Below, in pieces: positions 14,450 to 22,565 of a stretch of 64,000 nucleotides of DNA; the stretch's first letter is position 1; each line of letters opens with the position of its first letter. The DNA is from Micrococcus terreus. GTDB taxonomy: Bacteria > Actinomycetota > Actinomycetes > Actinomycetales > Micrococcaceae. Location: positions 310,001-374,000 of the forward strand of contig NZ_FPCG01000001.1 in assembly GCF_900116905.1 (NCBI RefSeq). Reading direction: 5' to 3'. The translations under genes and the position numbers were made by a program. The notes beneath the pieces were generated by a model. It did no database searches. It was not told the origin of the DNA and saw only the letters and a list, made by a program, of their open reading frames with translations.

Positions 14450-15034
14450 ATGAGCACCGAACGCGCCGGCAGCCTGCAGGTGATCACCGGACCCATGTTC
14501 TCCGGCAAGTCCGAGGAGCTGATGCGCCGCGTCCACCGCTCCCAGCTGGCTGGACGGCGCGTCCTGGTCATCACCCATGCCCTGGATGACCGCCGCGGCG
14601 TGGAACAGGTCTCCACCCACACCGGACGGAGCATCCCCGCGACGACGGCCACGGACTCCCAGCAGATCCTCGCCCTGGCCTCGGGCCAGGACCTGGACCT
14701 GCTGGCGATCGACGAGGCACAGTTCTTCGGCCCTGACCTGATCTCCACTGTGCTGACGCTGGCAGGTGAGGGAGCCGTCGTCGTGGTCTCCGGCCTGTGC
14801 GTGACCTTCGACGCCCAGCCCTACCCGCCGCTGCCGGAGCTGATGGCCCTGGCCGAGCAGGTCACCAAGCTGACCGCGGTGTGCGCGGTGTGCGGGGCGG
14901 ACGCGGTGTACCACCAGCGGATCCAGGCGGCGTCGGCCTCGCAGCCGGGCGCCACGGACCCCACGGTGGCTCGAGCCGAGCACATCGGCGGGACCGAGTC
15001 CTACCAGGCTCGGTGCCGGCGCCACCTGGAATAG
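14450..15034 (+). CDS. tdk: Thymidine kinase
   Basis: 194 residues, a type II thymidine kinase for the salvage of thymidine to dTMP. The P-loop is G-P-M-F-S-G-K-S (14-21), Walker B/DEAQ is I-D-E-A-Q-F-F (87-93), the lasso segment has V-S-G-L, and zinc-binding cysteines appear as C-A-V-C-G near residue 146 and a C near the end. The full length of the family is present. The ATG lies 7 nt after TACGCT with no Shine-Dalgarno, so it is probably leaderless. Confidence 0.95.
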   Translation: MSTERAGSLQVITGPMFSGKSEELMRRVHRSQLAGRRVLVITHALDDRRGVEQVSTHTGRSIPATTATDSQQILALASGQDLDLLAIDEAQFFGPDLISTVLTLAGEGAVVVVSGLCVTFDAQPYPPLPELMALAEQVTKLTAVCAVCGADAVYHQRIQAASASQPGATDPTVARAEHIGGTESYQARCRRHLE

Positions 15035-15063
15035 AGCCCCCGTCCTGCTCGGTTGCACACGGT

Positions 15064-15987
15064 ATGCGAGCTATGACCTATGCACAGTACGGAGACGAGT
15101 CCGTCCTGGAACTGACCGAGCAGCCCCTGCCCAAGGTGGGACCCAGTCAGCTGCGCGTGCGGGTGACCCGGTCCTCGGTGAACCCGGTGGACTGGAAGGT
15201 GATGTCCGGCGCGCTGGACCAGATGATGGACGCCAGCTTCCCGGCCATACCCGGCTGGGACGTGGCTGGCGTGGTGGACGAGGTGGGCCCTGACACCCCC
15301 GAGTTCGCCGTGGGGGACCGCGTGGCCGCCTACGCACGGAAGATCGTGGTCTCCGGTGGGACTTGCGCCGAGTACGTGACCATCCCGGTGGAGTTCGCCG
15401 CGATGATCCCAGACGGCGTCTCCGATGACCACGCCGGCGCCCTGCCGCTGACCGGACTGACCGCACGGCGCGCGGTCAACGCCCTGGACGTGGGTCCTGA
15501 GGACACCGTGCTGCTGCATGCGGCCTCCGGTGGGGTCGGGTTCCTCGCCGCCCAGCTGGCTGCCCGCCGCGGGGCCACCGTGATCGGCACCTGTTCGCCG
15601 GAGAGCTTCGAGAAGCTGCGGAGGATCGGGGTCACTCCCGTGGAGTACGGCGAGGGACTGACCGAGCGGGTCCAGCAGATCGCCCCGGACGGTGTGGACG
15701 CCGTGGCGGACTTCGTCGGTGAGGTCCTGGAGACCACGTTGGCCGTGCTCACGGAGGGTGGCCGGCACGTCTCCATCGCGGACCCGGCCGTGCTGGAGCA
15801 CGGGGGCCAATGGCTGTGGGTCCGGCCGGACGGTGCCGGGCTGGCCGAGCTGCTGCGGATGCTGGATACCGGCGAGATCCAGCTGGACATCGACCGCACC
15901 CTGCCGCTGGAGGAGCTGCCGGAGGCGTTCCGGATCAGCCGTGAGGGCGAGGCCAACGGCAAGATCGTGATCACCGTCCAGGACTGA
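15064..15987 (+). CDS. NAD(P)-dependent zinc-free alcohol dehydrogenase / quinone oxidoreductase
   Basis: 307 residues of the medium-chain dehydrogenase/reductase superfamily, quinone-reductase branch. The GroES-like N-terminal domain starts M-R-A-M-T-Y-A-Q-Y-G and includes S-S-V-N-P-V-D-W-K and P-G-W-D-V-A-G-V-V. The nucleotide-binding motif H-A-A-S-G-G-V-G-F-L-A-A-Q-L-A follows. The catalytic and structural zinc ligands of true alcohol dehydrogenases are missing. Start taken at the M-R-A typical of the family; M at 15073 is the alternative. A strong hairpin terminator follows. Confidence 0.88.
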   Translation: MRAMTYAQYGDESVLELTEQPLPKVGPSQLRVRVTRSSVNPVDWKVMSGALDQMMDASFPAIPGWDVAGVVDEVGPDTPEFAVGDRVAAYARKIVVSGGTCAEYVTIPVEFAAMIPDGVSDDHAGALPLTGLTARRAVNALDVGPEDTVLLHAASGGVGFLAAQLAARRGATVIGTCSPESFEKLRRIGVTPVEYGEGLTERVQQIAPDGVDAVADFVGEVLETTLAVLTEGGRHVSIADPAVLEHGGQWLWVRPDGAGLAELLRMLDTGEIQLDIDRTLPLEELPEAFRISREGEANGKIVITVQD

Positions 15988-16004
15988 CTCGGCGACCCCA
16001 CACG

Positions 16005-16039
16005 CGACGGCGCGAGACCACTCAGGTCTCGCGCCGTCG
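16005..16039. terminator. Bidirectional hairpin terminator
   Basis: A perfect 15-bp stem (CGACGGCGCGAGACC with its complement) and a 5-nt loop ACTCA. It sits between the convergent oxidoreductase and hibernation-factor genes and can serve both. Confidence 0.75.
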
Positions 16040-16062
16040 TCGTGCTCTGCAGTGCGGGTCCG

Positions 16063-17238
16063 TCAGGACCGCAGCTTGGCCTCCTCGGCGGCGTGCGGGG
16101 AGACCTCGTTGCGGTCCGGGTTCACGGCGTCCTCGCGGCGCGCGTCCCCGCTCATGCTGGACAGCGAGGTGGACGGGGTGGCGTCGTCCCGCCAGCGCAG
16201 CAGTGCTCCCACACCCTCGGTGATGGTGGCGGCCTCGGCGGGCAGCGCGGAGACCCCGGCGTCGGTGGCGATCGCCTGGCGGATCAGCGACTCGATGTTC
16301 TTCGGCTCGCGCCCGATCACGAACAGCAGCTCATCCACCTGCCCCCGCTCCAGCACCTGGGCGGTCTCCTCGGCACCGGAGACGGACTCGGCCCCGCGCT
16401 GCTGGCTCTCGTGGAACCGATCGGAGAGCTCGCGCAGCCGGGCGTCGATGAACCCCTGGGTGACACGCGCCAGCTCCTCGCGGAAGGACTCCCGGTCCAT
16501 GCTCACCCCGCGCGTGCCGCCGGGCACCTGGTGCAGCCGGGCGCGCACCTCCTGGCCCAGTTCGGCCTCCAGCAGCCCCAGGGCGCGCACGTCTCCGGTG
16601 ACCAGGACCATGTCCGGATGATGCTCGGTGACGATCCGGTTCACCGTGGCGGCCACGGCCTCGGCATTGCGCTCCCAGGAGTCCTCCACGCGGGCCTCGA
16701 AGTTGGACGTGCGCCAACCGTGCGGGGAGGAGCCGCCGCCGGACTTCGACTTGGTCAGCTCGTCATGTCCACCCTCCACGGTGGCGTCCTCGCCGAGCCC
16801 GTTCGTGGCCTGCGGGGTCGAGGGGTTCTCCGCGGAGCGCAGATGCAGGTCCGCCCCGGCTCGGTCCACCTCCACCAGCAGCTGGCTGACCGCCTGGGGT
16901 GTCAACTGCACCAGGGGGAGCAGCTCGGGGACCTCGCCGTAGTGGGCACGCTGGGTCAGCGGCGGGACGGGCAGCACCCGGTTGAGCACGATCTCACCGC
17001 CCGCGGCCAACAGCGCCCGCCCGTGCCGACCTCCGATCTTCGGCGGCTCGAGCACGGTCTCCTCGATCCGCTCGAGCAGCTCCTCCGGCGCGCCGTCCGC
17101 GGCGAGCTGATGCCGCATCTGCTCCCACCGAGTGGAGAGCTCGGCGGCGGCCTGCGGGTGGTTCCTGCTGGTGTCCAGATAGACCGAGACATAGGGTCCG
17201 TCCAGGTCGAGCGCGGCTTTGAGCCAGGGCAGCTTCAC
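16063..17238 (-). CDS. Rv2629-family ribosome hibernation factor / bacterial eRF1-like (baeRF) protein
   Basis: 391 residues. The N-terminus V-K-L-P-W-L-K-A-A-L ... G-P-Y-V-S-V-Y-L-D-T-S-R and later L-V-T-G-D-V-R-A-L-G-L and G-V-G-A-L-L-R-W match the actinobacterial Rv2629 group, an archaeo-eukaryotic release-factor fold linked to ribosome hibernation. A polar low-complexity segment (about 190-215, K-S-K-S-G-G-G-S-S) interrupts the middle. The GTG at 17238 has AGGAGG 7 nt upstream, which settles the start against longer options. Single-gene unit. Confidence 0.8.
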   Translation of the reverse strand: MKLPWLKAALDLDGPYVSVYLDTSRNHPQAAAELSTRWEQMRHQLAADGAPEELLERIEETVLEPPKIGGRHGRALLAAGGEIVLNRVLPVPPLTQRAHYGEVPELLPLVQLTPQAVSQLLVEVDRAGADLHLRSAENPSTPQATNGLGEDATVEGGHDELTKSKSGGGSSPHGWRTSNFEARVEDSWERNAEAVAATVNRIVTEHHPDMVLVTGDVRALGLLEAELGQEVRARLHQVPGGTRGVSMDRESFREELARVTQGFIDARLRELSDRFHESQQRGAESVSGAEETAQVLERGQVDELLFVIGREPKNIESLIRQAIATDAGVSALPAEAATITEGVGALLRWRDDATPSTSLSSMSGDARREDAVNPDRNEVSPHAAEEAKLRS

Positions 17239-17391
17239 AGGGGCCTCCTGAGTGCAGTCGGTGCGGCGCCCAGCCGGGTCACGCTCGGCTCGGACGCCTC
17301 GGGTGAGTCTCCACCCTGTCACTGTGGCTCGGCTCACACAAGGGCCAGGATTCCCGACGACGGCCGCTCACCTCAGAGGGGCCGGTTCGGC

Positions 17392-17880
17392 TCAGTCGGT
17401 GGTCGCCGGTCGGGTCATCGGGACGTGGGGGATCCCGTCCTCCAGGAACTCCGGGCCGGACGGCGCGAACCCGAACCGGGCGTACCAGTGGGCCAGATGA
17501 GCCTGGGCGTCCAGCACGCACCGGCGCTCGCCCACCTGATCCAGTGCGGCCTGCATCAGCTGTGCGGCCAACCCGGCTCCCCGGTGCTGCTCTGCCACCA
17601 CCACGCGCCCGATCCGCAGGGTGCTCCCGTCCGGCTCCTGCAGGATGCGCAGGGTGCCCAGGGGCGTTCCGGGGTCTTCTGCCGTCTCGACCCACAGGTG
17701 CACGGTCTGCGGTTCCAGGTCCCGTCCGTCCAGGTCCAGGTACGGGCAGTGCTGCTCCACCACGAACACCTCCGAGCGCAGGCGCCACAGCAAGTAGGCG
17801 GTGCGCGGATCCAGCTCTGAGAAAGGGGCAGATCGGACGGAGCTGACGGTGGCGGGTGGTGCGCTGCGCTCAGGACTCAT
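17392..17880 (-). CDS. GNAT N-acetyltransferase, ElaA family
   Basis: 162 residues. The ElaA pattern is clear: Y-L-L-W-R-L-R-S-E-V-F-V-V-E-Q, Y-L-D-L-D-G-R-D, and the acetyl-CoA loop R-V-V-V-A-E-Q-H-R-G-A-G-L-A-A-Q-L, then A-Q-A-H-L-A-H-W-Y-A-R-F-G-F. The substrate is unknown for the family. ATG 17880 is preferred, but an in-frame ATG lies at 17901. It is divergent from the glycosylase gene across a region with a large inverted repeat. Confidence 0.85.
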   Translation of the reverse strand: MSPERSAPPATVSSVRSAPFSELDPRTAYLLWRLRSEVFVVEQHCPYLDLDGRDLEPQTVHLWVETAEDPGTPLGTLRILQEPDGSTLRIGRVVVAEQHRGAGLAAQLMQAALDQVGERRCVLDAQAHLAHWYARFGFAPSGPEFLEDGIPHVPMTRPATTD

Positions 17881-17920
17881 GCGGTCATGCTCGCAGATCA
17901 TGCCCCGTGTGTCAGATGCC

Positions 17921-17992
17921 GCTCCCACCCCCTTCCCGGGACACCCGAGGGTCGGTTCCGGGACGGCGTTGTCCCGGGAAGGGGGTCGGAGC
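17921..17992. repeat. Large inverted repeat in a divergent promoter region
   Basis: Two 23-nt arms (17921-17943 and 17970-17992) are reverse complements with one mismatch, around a 26-nt centre. The arms include ACCCCCTTCCCGGGACA and its complement. It lies between the GNAT and glycosylase starts, just upstream of the TACGGT -10 of the latter (18000-18005). It may be an operator, a cruciform or a small repeat element. Confidence 0.6.
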
Positions 17993-18011
17993 ATCGGCGT
18001 ACGGTGGGCGC

Positions 18012-18836
18012 ATGGTCACCTCACCGCTCCCGCACCCGATCACCGGGCAGCCCTTCCCCTCACCGGTGCCCCCGGGGACGGGGTGGCCGGGGGATCCGGC
18101 CACCCCGGCCACTCCCGTGGCCCACAGTGCCGGTGAGGTGGCAGCGCTGGCGGGCCGGGCGTCGTCGGGACCTGACCTGGATGCCATGGTCAGCGTGTGC
18201 CGCGCCTGCCCGCGACTGGTGGCCTGGCGGGAGGAGGTGGCCGCCACCAAGCAGCGACGATTCCTGGGGGAGCCGTACTGGGGCCGGCCGGTGCCGAGCC
18301 TGGGGGAGCAGCGGCCGCGCGTGCTGGTGATCGGGCTGGCCCCGGCGGCGCAGGGCGGGAACCGCACCGGACGGATGTTCACCGGTGACCGCTCGGGGGA
18401 CTGGATCATGGCCGCACTGCACCGCGCGGGGTATGCCACCCAGGCCGAGTCGTGGGCGGCGGGGGACGGGCTGGAGCTGCACGGCGTGCGGATCATCGCG
18501 CCCGTGCACTGCGCGCCTCCGGGCAACAAGCCGACCCCGGACGAGCGTGCCGCGTGCGGCGGCTGGATGGACCGGGAGCTCGTCCTGGCAGACAGTGCTG
18601 AGTCGGCGCTGGTGCTGGGCGGGATCGGCTGGCAGGCAGTGCACGCGGCGGCAGCGCGCCTGGGCTGGCAGATGCCCCGCCCGCGCGTGGCGTTCGGCCA
18701 CGGCGCGGAGACCACATTCCTGCGCGACGACGGCACGCACCTTCGCGTGATCGGCTGCTACCACGTCAGCCAGCAGAACACCTTCACCGGCCGGCTCACC
18801 GAGTCGATGTTGGACGAGGCGATCGGGCGGCTGTGA
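18012..18836 (+). CDS. Uracil-DNA glycosylase, family 5 (UdgB-like)
   Basis: 274 residues. Four-cysteine Fe-S type UDG: C-R-A-C near residue 62 starts the cluster, then motif A as G-L-A-P-A-A-Q-G-G-N-R-T-G-R-M-F-T-G-D, where the family usually has A-A-H-G, and the C-terminal C-Y-H-V-S-Q-Q-N-T-F-T-G-R-L-T. Family 5 enzymes remove uracil and some hypoxanthine/xanthine from DNA. The first ~45 residues are proline-rich and variable. The ATG is 6 nt after TACGGT, giving a leaderless transcript. Confidence 0.9.
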   Translation: MVTSPLPHPITGQPFPSPVPPGTGWPGDPATPATPVAHSAGEVAALAGRASSGPDLDAMVSVCRACPRLVAWREEVAATKQRRFLGEPYWGRPVPSLGEQRPRVLVIGLAPAAQGGNRTGRMFTGDRSGDWIMAALHRAGYATQAESWAAGDGLELHGVRIIAPVHCAPPGNKPTPDERAACGGWMDRELVLADSAESALVLGGIGWQAVHAAAARLGWQMPRPRVAFGHGAETTFLRDDGTHLRVIGCYHVSQQNTFTGRLTESMLDEAIGRL

Positions 18837-18949
18837 GTCGGGCGGCTGTGGGTCGGGGAGCGGACCTGTTGCGTGTCCGGGTGGAGTCGTAGTCTGTGCC
18901 TGGGTCGGACACGGAGCCGGCCACAGGTGCACGTCCTCAAGGAGAGATC

Positions 18950-19393
18950 ATGACTGCCACCGTCGCCACATACATCGCCTTCCCCGGGACCACCGCGGAG
19001 GTCTTCACCCACTGGCATGAGGTGTTCGGCGGGGAGCTGAACATGGTCAGATACGGCGACATGCCCATGGAGGGCATGCCGTTCGAACCCGATCCCCAGG
19101 CCGTGGCCCACGTGACCCTCACGCTTCCGGGCGGCAGCATCCTGGCTGGGGGAGACGCCATGGAGGACGGCAACGACTACGTCATCCGGGACACCGCCTA
19201 CTCGCTGCTGTACACCGCGGACAGTGTGGACGAGGCGCAGGGGCTGATCCAGAAGCTGGTGGACGCCGGCGGGTCCGTGGGCATGCCCTTCGAGCAGGCG
19301 CCTTGGGGCGACCACTACGGAACGGTCTTCGACCGCTTCGGCGTGATGTGGTCCTTCTCGGTGGAGGCCGACCGCGGACAGCAGGCCGGGTGA
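18950..19393 (+). CDS. VOC/PhnB-like glyoxalase-fold protein
   Basis: 147 residues, one vicinal-oxygen-chelate unit of the PhnB/3-demethylubiquinone-like subgroup (Y-I-A-F-P-G-T-T-A-E-V-F-T-H-W-H-E-V-F-G-G ... W-G-D-H-Y-G-T-V-F-D-R-F-G-V-M-W-S-F-S). No substrate is known for this subgroup. The ATG follows AAGGAGAG. A TAGTCT at about 18890 is a likely -10, giving a short 5' leader. A terminator hairpin follows. Confidence 0.85.
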   Translation: MTATVATYIAFPGTTAEVFTHWHEVFGGELNMVRYGDMPMEGMPFEPDPQAVAHVTLTLPGGSILAGGDAMEDGNDYVIRDTAYSLLYTADSVDEAQGLIQKLVDAGGSVGMPFEQAPWGDHYGTVFDRFGVMWSFSVEADRGQQAG

Positions 19394-19416
19394 GAGATGC
19401 CGATGGACAGCTGACG

Positions 19417-19451
19417 AGCCCGGGCCGTCCTCCTGGTGGACGGTCTGGGCT
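19417..19451 (+). terminator. Hairpin terminator after the VOC gene
   Basis: AGCCCGGGCCGTCC (19417-19430) pairs with GGACGGTCTGGGCT (19438-19451) through G-U-tolerant pairing and a 7-nt loop. Confidence 0.6.
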
Positions 19452-19549
19452 GTGCCCTGGCGTCCGGGGCAGCGGCCGGTGTGGCCGGGCTGCAGCAGTG
19501 GCGGATGGCTCGTGGTGTGGAGAGCTCCGGAGACTGACAGGAGGTCGGG

Positions 19550-20218
19550 ATGAGCTGGCGGGATCGATGGGGCCGGCTGAATCGGCTGATCGGCAGACGT
19601 GCCATCACGGCTTCGGCGGGCCACAGCAGGACGCAGCCTGACGTGAATGCTGCAGACAGTTCCGTGCGGAAGGCCCTCGAGCACGTACCTCGCGAGTGCT
19701 TCCTCCCCGAGCATCTGCAGGACTCAGCGGACCGTGACGCCCCGCTGCGGATCGGTCACGGACAGACGAACTCCCAGCCCTCCACGGTGGCTGCCATGCT
19801 CACCCTGTTGGAGGTCCACCCGGGGCAAAAGGTCCTGGACGTGGGCGCCGGGTCCGGCTGGACCACCGCACTGATGGGTGAGCTGGTGGGGGAGAGCGGA
19901 TCGGTGATCGGGGTCGAGCGGGTGCCCGAACTGGCAGCCAGCGCCCGGGAGGCGGTCCGGGCCCAAGGCCGGCACTGGGTGCAGGTGCTCGACGCCGTTC
20001 CCGGTGAACTCGGGATGCCGAGCCGGGCCCCGTTCGACCGGATCCTCGTCTCCGCGATGGCCGACCACCTGCCGCACGCACTGGTGGAGCAGCTGGCGGT
20101 GGACGGGGTGATGGTGATTCCCGTGGGAGGTGAGATGCTGCGGGTCCAGCGTGAGGGTGAGGGCAACCGGGTCACCCGGCACGGGTGGTACCGCTTCGTG
20201 CCCCTGGTGGAGGGCTGA
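19550..20218 (+). CDS. pcm: Protein-L-isoaspartate O-methyltransferase-like protein
   Basis: 222 residues. The PCMT signature R-I-G-H-G-Q-T-N-S-Q-P-S-T-V-A-A-M-L is followed by the SAM motif V-L-D-V-G-A-G-S-G-W-T-T-A-L and G-V-E-R. Members methylate isoaspartate to repair aged proteins. The first ~40 residues are a basic, poorly conserved extension. AGGAGG 7 nt before the ATG sets the start. The stop region forms a hairpin shared with the convergent LmbE-like gene. Confidence 0.82.
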   Translation: MSWRDRWGRLNRLIGRRAITASAGHSRTQPDVNAADSSVRKALEHVPRECFLPEHLQDSADRDAPLRIGHGQTNSQPSTVAAMLTLLEVHPGQKVLDVGAGSGWTTALMGELVGESGSVIGVERVPELAASAREAVRAQGRHWVQVLDAVPGELGMPSRAPFDRILVSAMADHLPHALVEQLAVDGVMVIPVGGEMLRVQREGEGNRVTRHGWYRFVPLVEG

Positions 20219-20238
20219 CCCGGCTGGCCCAGGTCAGC
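20214..20238. terminator. Possible bidirectional terminator across two stop codons
   Basis: GCTGACC (20214-20220) pairs with GGTCAGC (20232-20238), with an 11-nt loop. It spans the stops of the two convergent genes, which lie 15 bp apart. Confidence 0.4.
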
Positions 20239-20995
20239 TCTCCGTCGAGCCGATCCCGCCCAGGTCGTACACGCGAAAGGTGACGGCGTGCTCGCATCCG
20301 GCGACTGAGCCGCCGTCGTGAAGTGTCTGCGGGATGAAGGTGGCCGGATCCGGGTGGTCCTCCACGTGCTCCGCGTACGCAGCGTGGCTGCTCAGCGAGC
20401 GCACCGCGGCCTGCACGGCGTGCTCGTCCACGGGGGCGGCGTGGGTGGGTCGGTCATCACCGGCCACCAGCAGCGCAGAGACATGCCAGGGCTCCAGGGC
20501 CTCCTGCTCAGCGAGCTCGCGGAACACCCACCGGTTGTCCGCGTCCCGCACACCGTCCACCACGGCCAGACCTGCAGCACGGTGGTCGGCCTGGTTCAGA
20601 CCGCCGTATGCCTCGAACGCGAAGGAGGCCGTGACCACGATCTGCGGTCGGACCTGCCGGACCGTGCGGGCGATGTCCCGACGCAGATCCAAGCCGTACT
20701 CCAGCATCCCGTCCGGGTGATCCAGGATGCGCAGATCGCTCACTCCTACCTGTGCGCACGCCTGACGCTGCTCCTCGGCACGGACGGGGGCCACCTGTTC
20801 CGGAGGCTCGGACATCCCGGCCTCGCCAGCGGTGAGCAGCAGGTAGGTGACCTCCACGCCGCTGGCGGTCCACGCGGCCACGGCGGCCGAAGTCCCGTAC
20901 TCCATGTCGTCCGGGTGGGCCACGATGCACAGCATCCGCTCCAGGGAACGGTCCAGTGCCTCGGGGAGCGGGGGGAGGAATGCGGAGGACGTCAT
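20234..20995 (-). CDS. LmbE/PIG-L family deacetylase
   Basis: 253 residues. The zinc site motif A-H-P-D-D-M-E-Y-G (family A-H-P-D-D-x-E) is present, with a later Q-A-D-H-R-A-A-G. These enzymes remove N-acetyl groups from amino-sugar conjugates, as in mycothiol metabolism. This member lacks clear MshB or Mca signatures, so its substrate is open. ATG 20995 with GGAGGA close upstream. The frame stays open to 21445, but that is antisense to the hydrolase. Divergent from the next gene by 26 bp. Confidence 0.82.
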   Translation of the reverse strand: MTSSAFLPPLPEALDRSLERMLCIVAHPDDMEYGTSAAVAAWTASGVEVTYLLLTAGEAGMSEPPEQVAPVRAEEQRQACAQVGVSDLRILDHPDGMLEYGLDLRRDIARTVRQVRPQIVVTASFAFEAYGGLNQADHRAAGLAVVDGVRDADNRWVFRELAEQEALEPWHVSALLVAGDDRPTHAAPVDEHAVQAAVRSLSSHAAYAEHVEDHPDPATFIPQTLHDGGSVAGCEHAVTFRVYDLGGIGSTES

Positions 20996-21021
20996 GTCCT
21001 CCACAGTCCTACAGTGGAGGG

Positions 21022-21846
21022 GTGACTGTCGAGAGTACGAACCGCACCCCGTCCATCCACTCCGTCCAGACCGGGGAGGACGGTGCCGCCCGCAAGCTGG
21101 TGTTCCTGCACGGTCTGTTCGGCCGGGGCAAGAACTTCGCCTCGATCGCCAAAGCCCTGCAGCCCGAGTTCCAGTGCCTGCTGGTGGATCTGCCCAACCA
21201 CGGCAAGTCGACGTGGACCGAGGAGTTCGACTACGTGCAGATGGCCGATGCCGTGGCGGACCACCTGGCAGCCGGCTTCGCCCAGGACGGTCCGGTGGAT
21301 GTGCTGGGGCACTCCATGGGCGGCAAGGTGGCGATGATCCTGGCGCTGCGTCACCCTGAACTGGTGCGCAAGCTCGTGGTCGAGGACGTGGCCCCCGTGG
21401 ACACCGGAGCCGGCCGCAGCGAGTTCGACCACCTGCTGGGATCACTGATCGCTCTGGACCTGGACTCGGTCTCGAGCCGGTCGGACGCCGACGCCCAGCT
21501 GCAGGAGCCGATCGGCCAGCGTGGAGTGCGGGGCTTCCTGCTGCAGAACCTGGTGCGCACTGACGGCGGGTTCGCCTGGGAGCCGAACCTGGAGCTGCTG
21601 CACGGCCAGCTGGACCGGGTGATGGGCTTCCCTGCCGAGTCGCTGGAGGGGAAGAGCTTCGACGGGCCGGTGCTGTGGATGGCCGGAGAGCGCTCGGACT
21701 ACGTCAAGGACGAGGACCAGCCGACCATGGAGGGATGGTTCCCCCGCACGCTGCGCGTAACCATCAAGGGTGCCACCCACTGGGTGCATTCGGACCAACC
21801 CGAATCGTTCACCGCTGCGCTGCGGACCTTCTTGCTGGCGGACTGA
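21022..21846 (+). CDS. Alpha/beta hydrolase (YbfF-like esterase)
   Basis: 274 residues. The order of motifs is H-G-L-F-G-R-G-K-N-F (oxyanion region), V-D-L-P-N-H-G-K-S, nucleophile elbow G-H-S-M-G-G-K, V-V-E-D-V-A-P-V and a C-terminal A-T-H-W-V-H-S-D. It resembles YbfF-type esterases acting on acyl-CoA or short esters. The start GTG at 21022 lies 6 nt after TACAGT and is probably leaderless; this is preferred to the upstream in-frame codons. Confidence 0.88.
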   Translation: MTVESTNRTPSIHSVQTGEDGAARKLVFLHGLFGRGKNFASIAKALQPEFQCLLVDLPNHGKSTWTEEFDYVQMADAVADHLAAGFAQDGPVDVLGHSMGGKVAMILALRHPELVRKLVVEDVAPVDTGAGRSEFDHLLGSLIALDLDSVSSRSDADAQLQEPIGQRGVRGFLLQNLVRTDGGFAWEPNLELLHGQLDRVMGFPAESLEGKSFDGPVLWMAGERSDYVKDEDQPTMEGWFPRTLRVTIKGATHWVHSDQPESFTAALRTFLLAD

Positions 21847-21866
21847 CGGGCCGCGTGGACCGGGCG

Positions 21867-22427
21867 CTAGGAGGGGGCCGTGCCCAACGGCAGCACAGCC
21901 ACGCTCTGATGCCGGGGCCGATGGCCGTGTCCCTGCAGCACCGATTCGACCAGGTGCACCTCGGGGACCTCCCAGAGACGTGAACTGAAGGTCTCCAGCA
22001 CGCGGATCCATCGGGTGGCGTTGGTGCCCCGGCCGGGGCGGGCCAGAGTCAGATGGGGTGTGAAGGCCTTGCCGTCCGGAGTGGCGCCAGCACGGTTGGC
22101 GGCGTTGCGGACGCGGCGGGCCAGGCCACGGAGCTGTTCGGCGCCGTCCTCGACGCCGAGCCAGAGCACGGCCGGTCGGTCAGGGTGTGGGAAGGCCCCG
22201 GCCCCGTGCAGTCCGCACAGGAAGGACTCGGTGCCAGCACAGGCCTCCGCCAGCAGGTCAGCGAGGGGTTCCACCGAGCGGTCCGGAACGGCTTCCATGA
22301 AGGCCAACGTCAGATGCATCTGCTCCGGTGGGGTCCATCTCATCCCGGGTCGGGCCTCGAGGAACTCGGCCAGCTCCTCGCGGACGTCCTCGGGAGGGTA
22401 GACGGCAGCGAACATCCTGGTTCCCAT
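21867..22427 (-). CDS. thpR: RNA 2',3'-cyclic phosphodiesterase (2H family)
   Basis: 186 residues. The two H-x-T/S-x motifs of the 2H superfamily are present as H-L-T-L-A-F and H-L-T-L-A-R, about 85 residues apart. This is the LigT/ThpR arrangement: it opens 2',3'-cyclic RNA ends, with possible reversible 2'-5' ligase activity. The start M-G-T-R-M-F-A-A-V-Y-P-P is family-like. The ATG is 6 nt after TACACT, so leaderless. Convergent with the hydrolase. Confidence 0.88.
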   Translation of the reverse strand: MGTRMFAAVYPPEDVREELAEFLEARPGMRWTPPEQMHLTLAFMEAVPDRSVEPLADLLAEACAGTESFLCGLHGAGAFPHPDRPAVLWLGVEDGAEQLRGLARRVRNAANRAGATPDGKAFTPHLTLARPGRGTNATRWIRVLETFSSRLWEVPEVHLVESVLQGHGHRPRHQSVAVLPLGTAPS

Positions 22428-22565
22428 GCGGGCAGTGTATCGAGGGTGATTGAGGGGGAGGGCGACCCGAGGTCGGCTCCTTCACAGGGGGCCAGCTGGC
22501 CAGGAGAGTCCACGTTCTGGGGTGCTGGGCTTATCGTGTCCATCCGCCACTCTAGAGTCGAAGAC

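Noticed and set aside
16042-17820. 592-residue plus-strand frame opposite the hibernation factor and GNAT genes
   Set aside because: It crosses two confirmed minus-strand genes and a terminator; no domain is recognisable.
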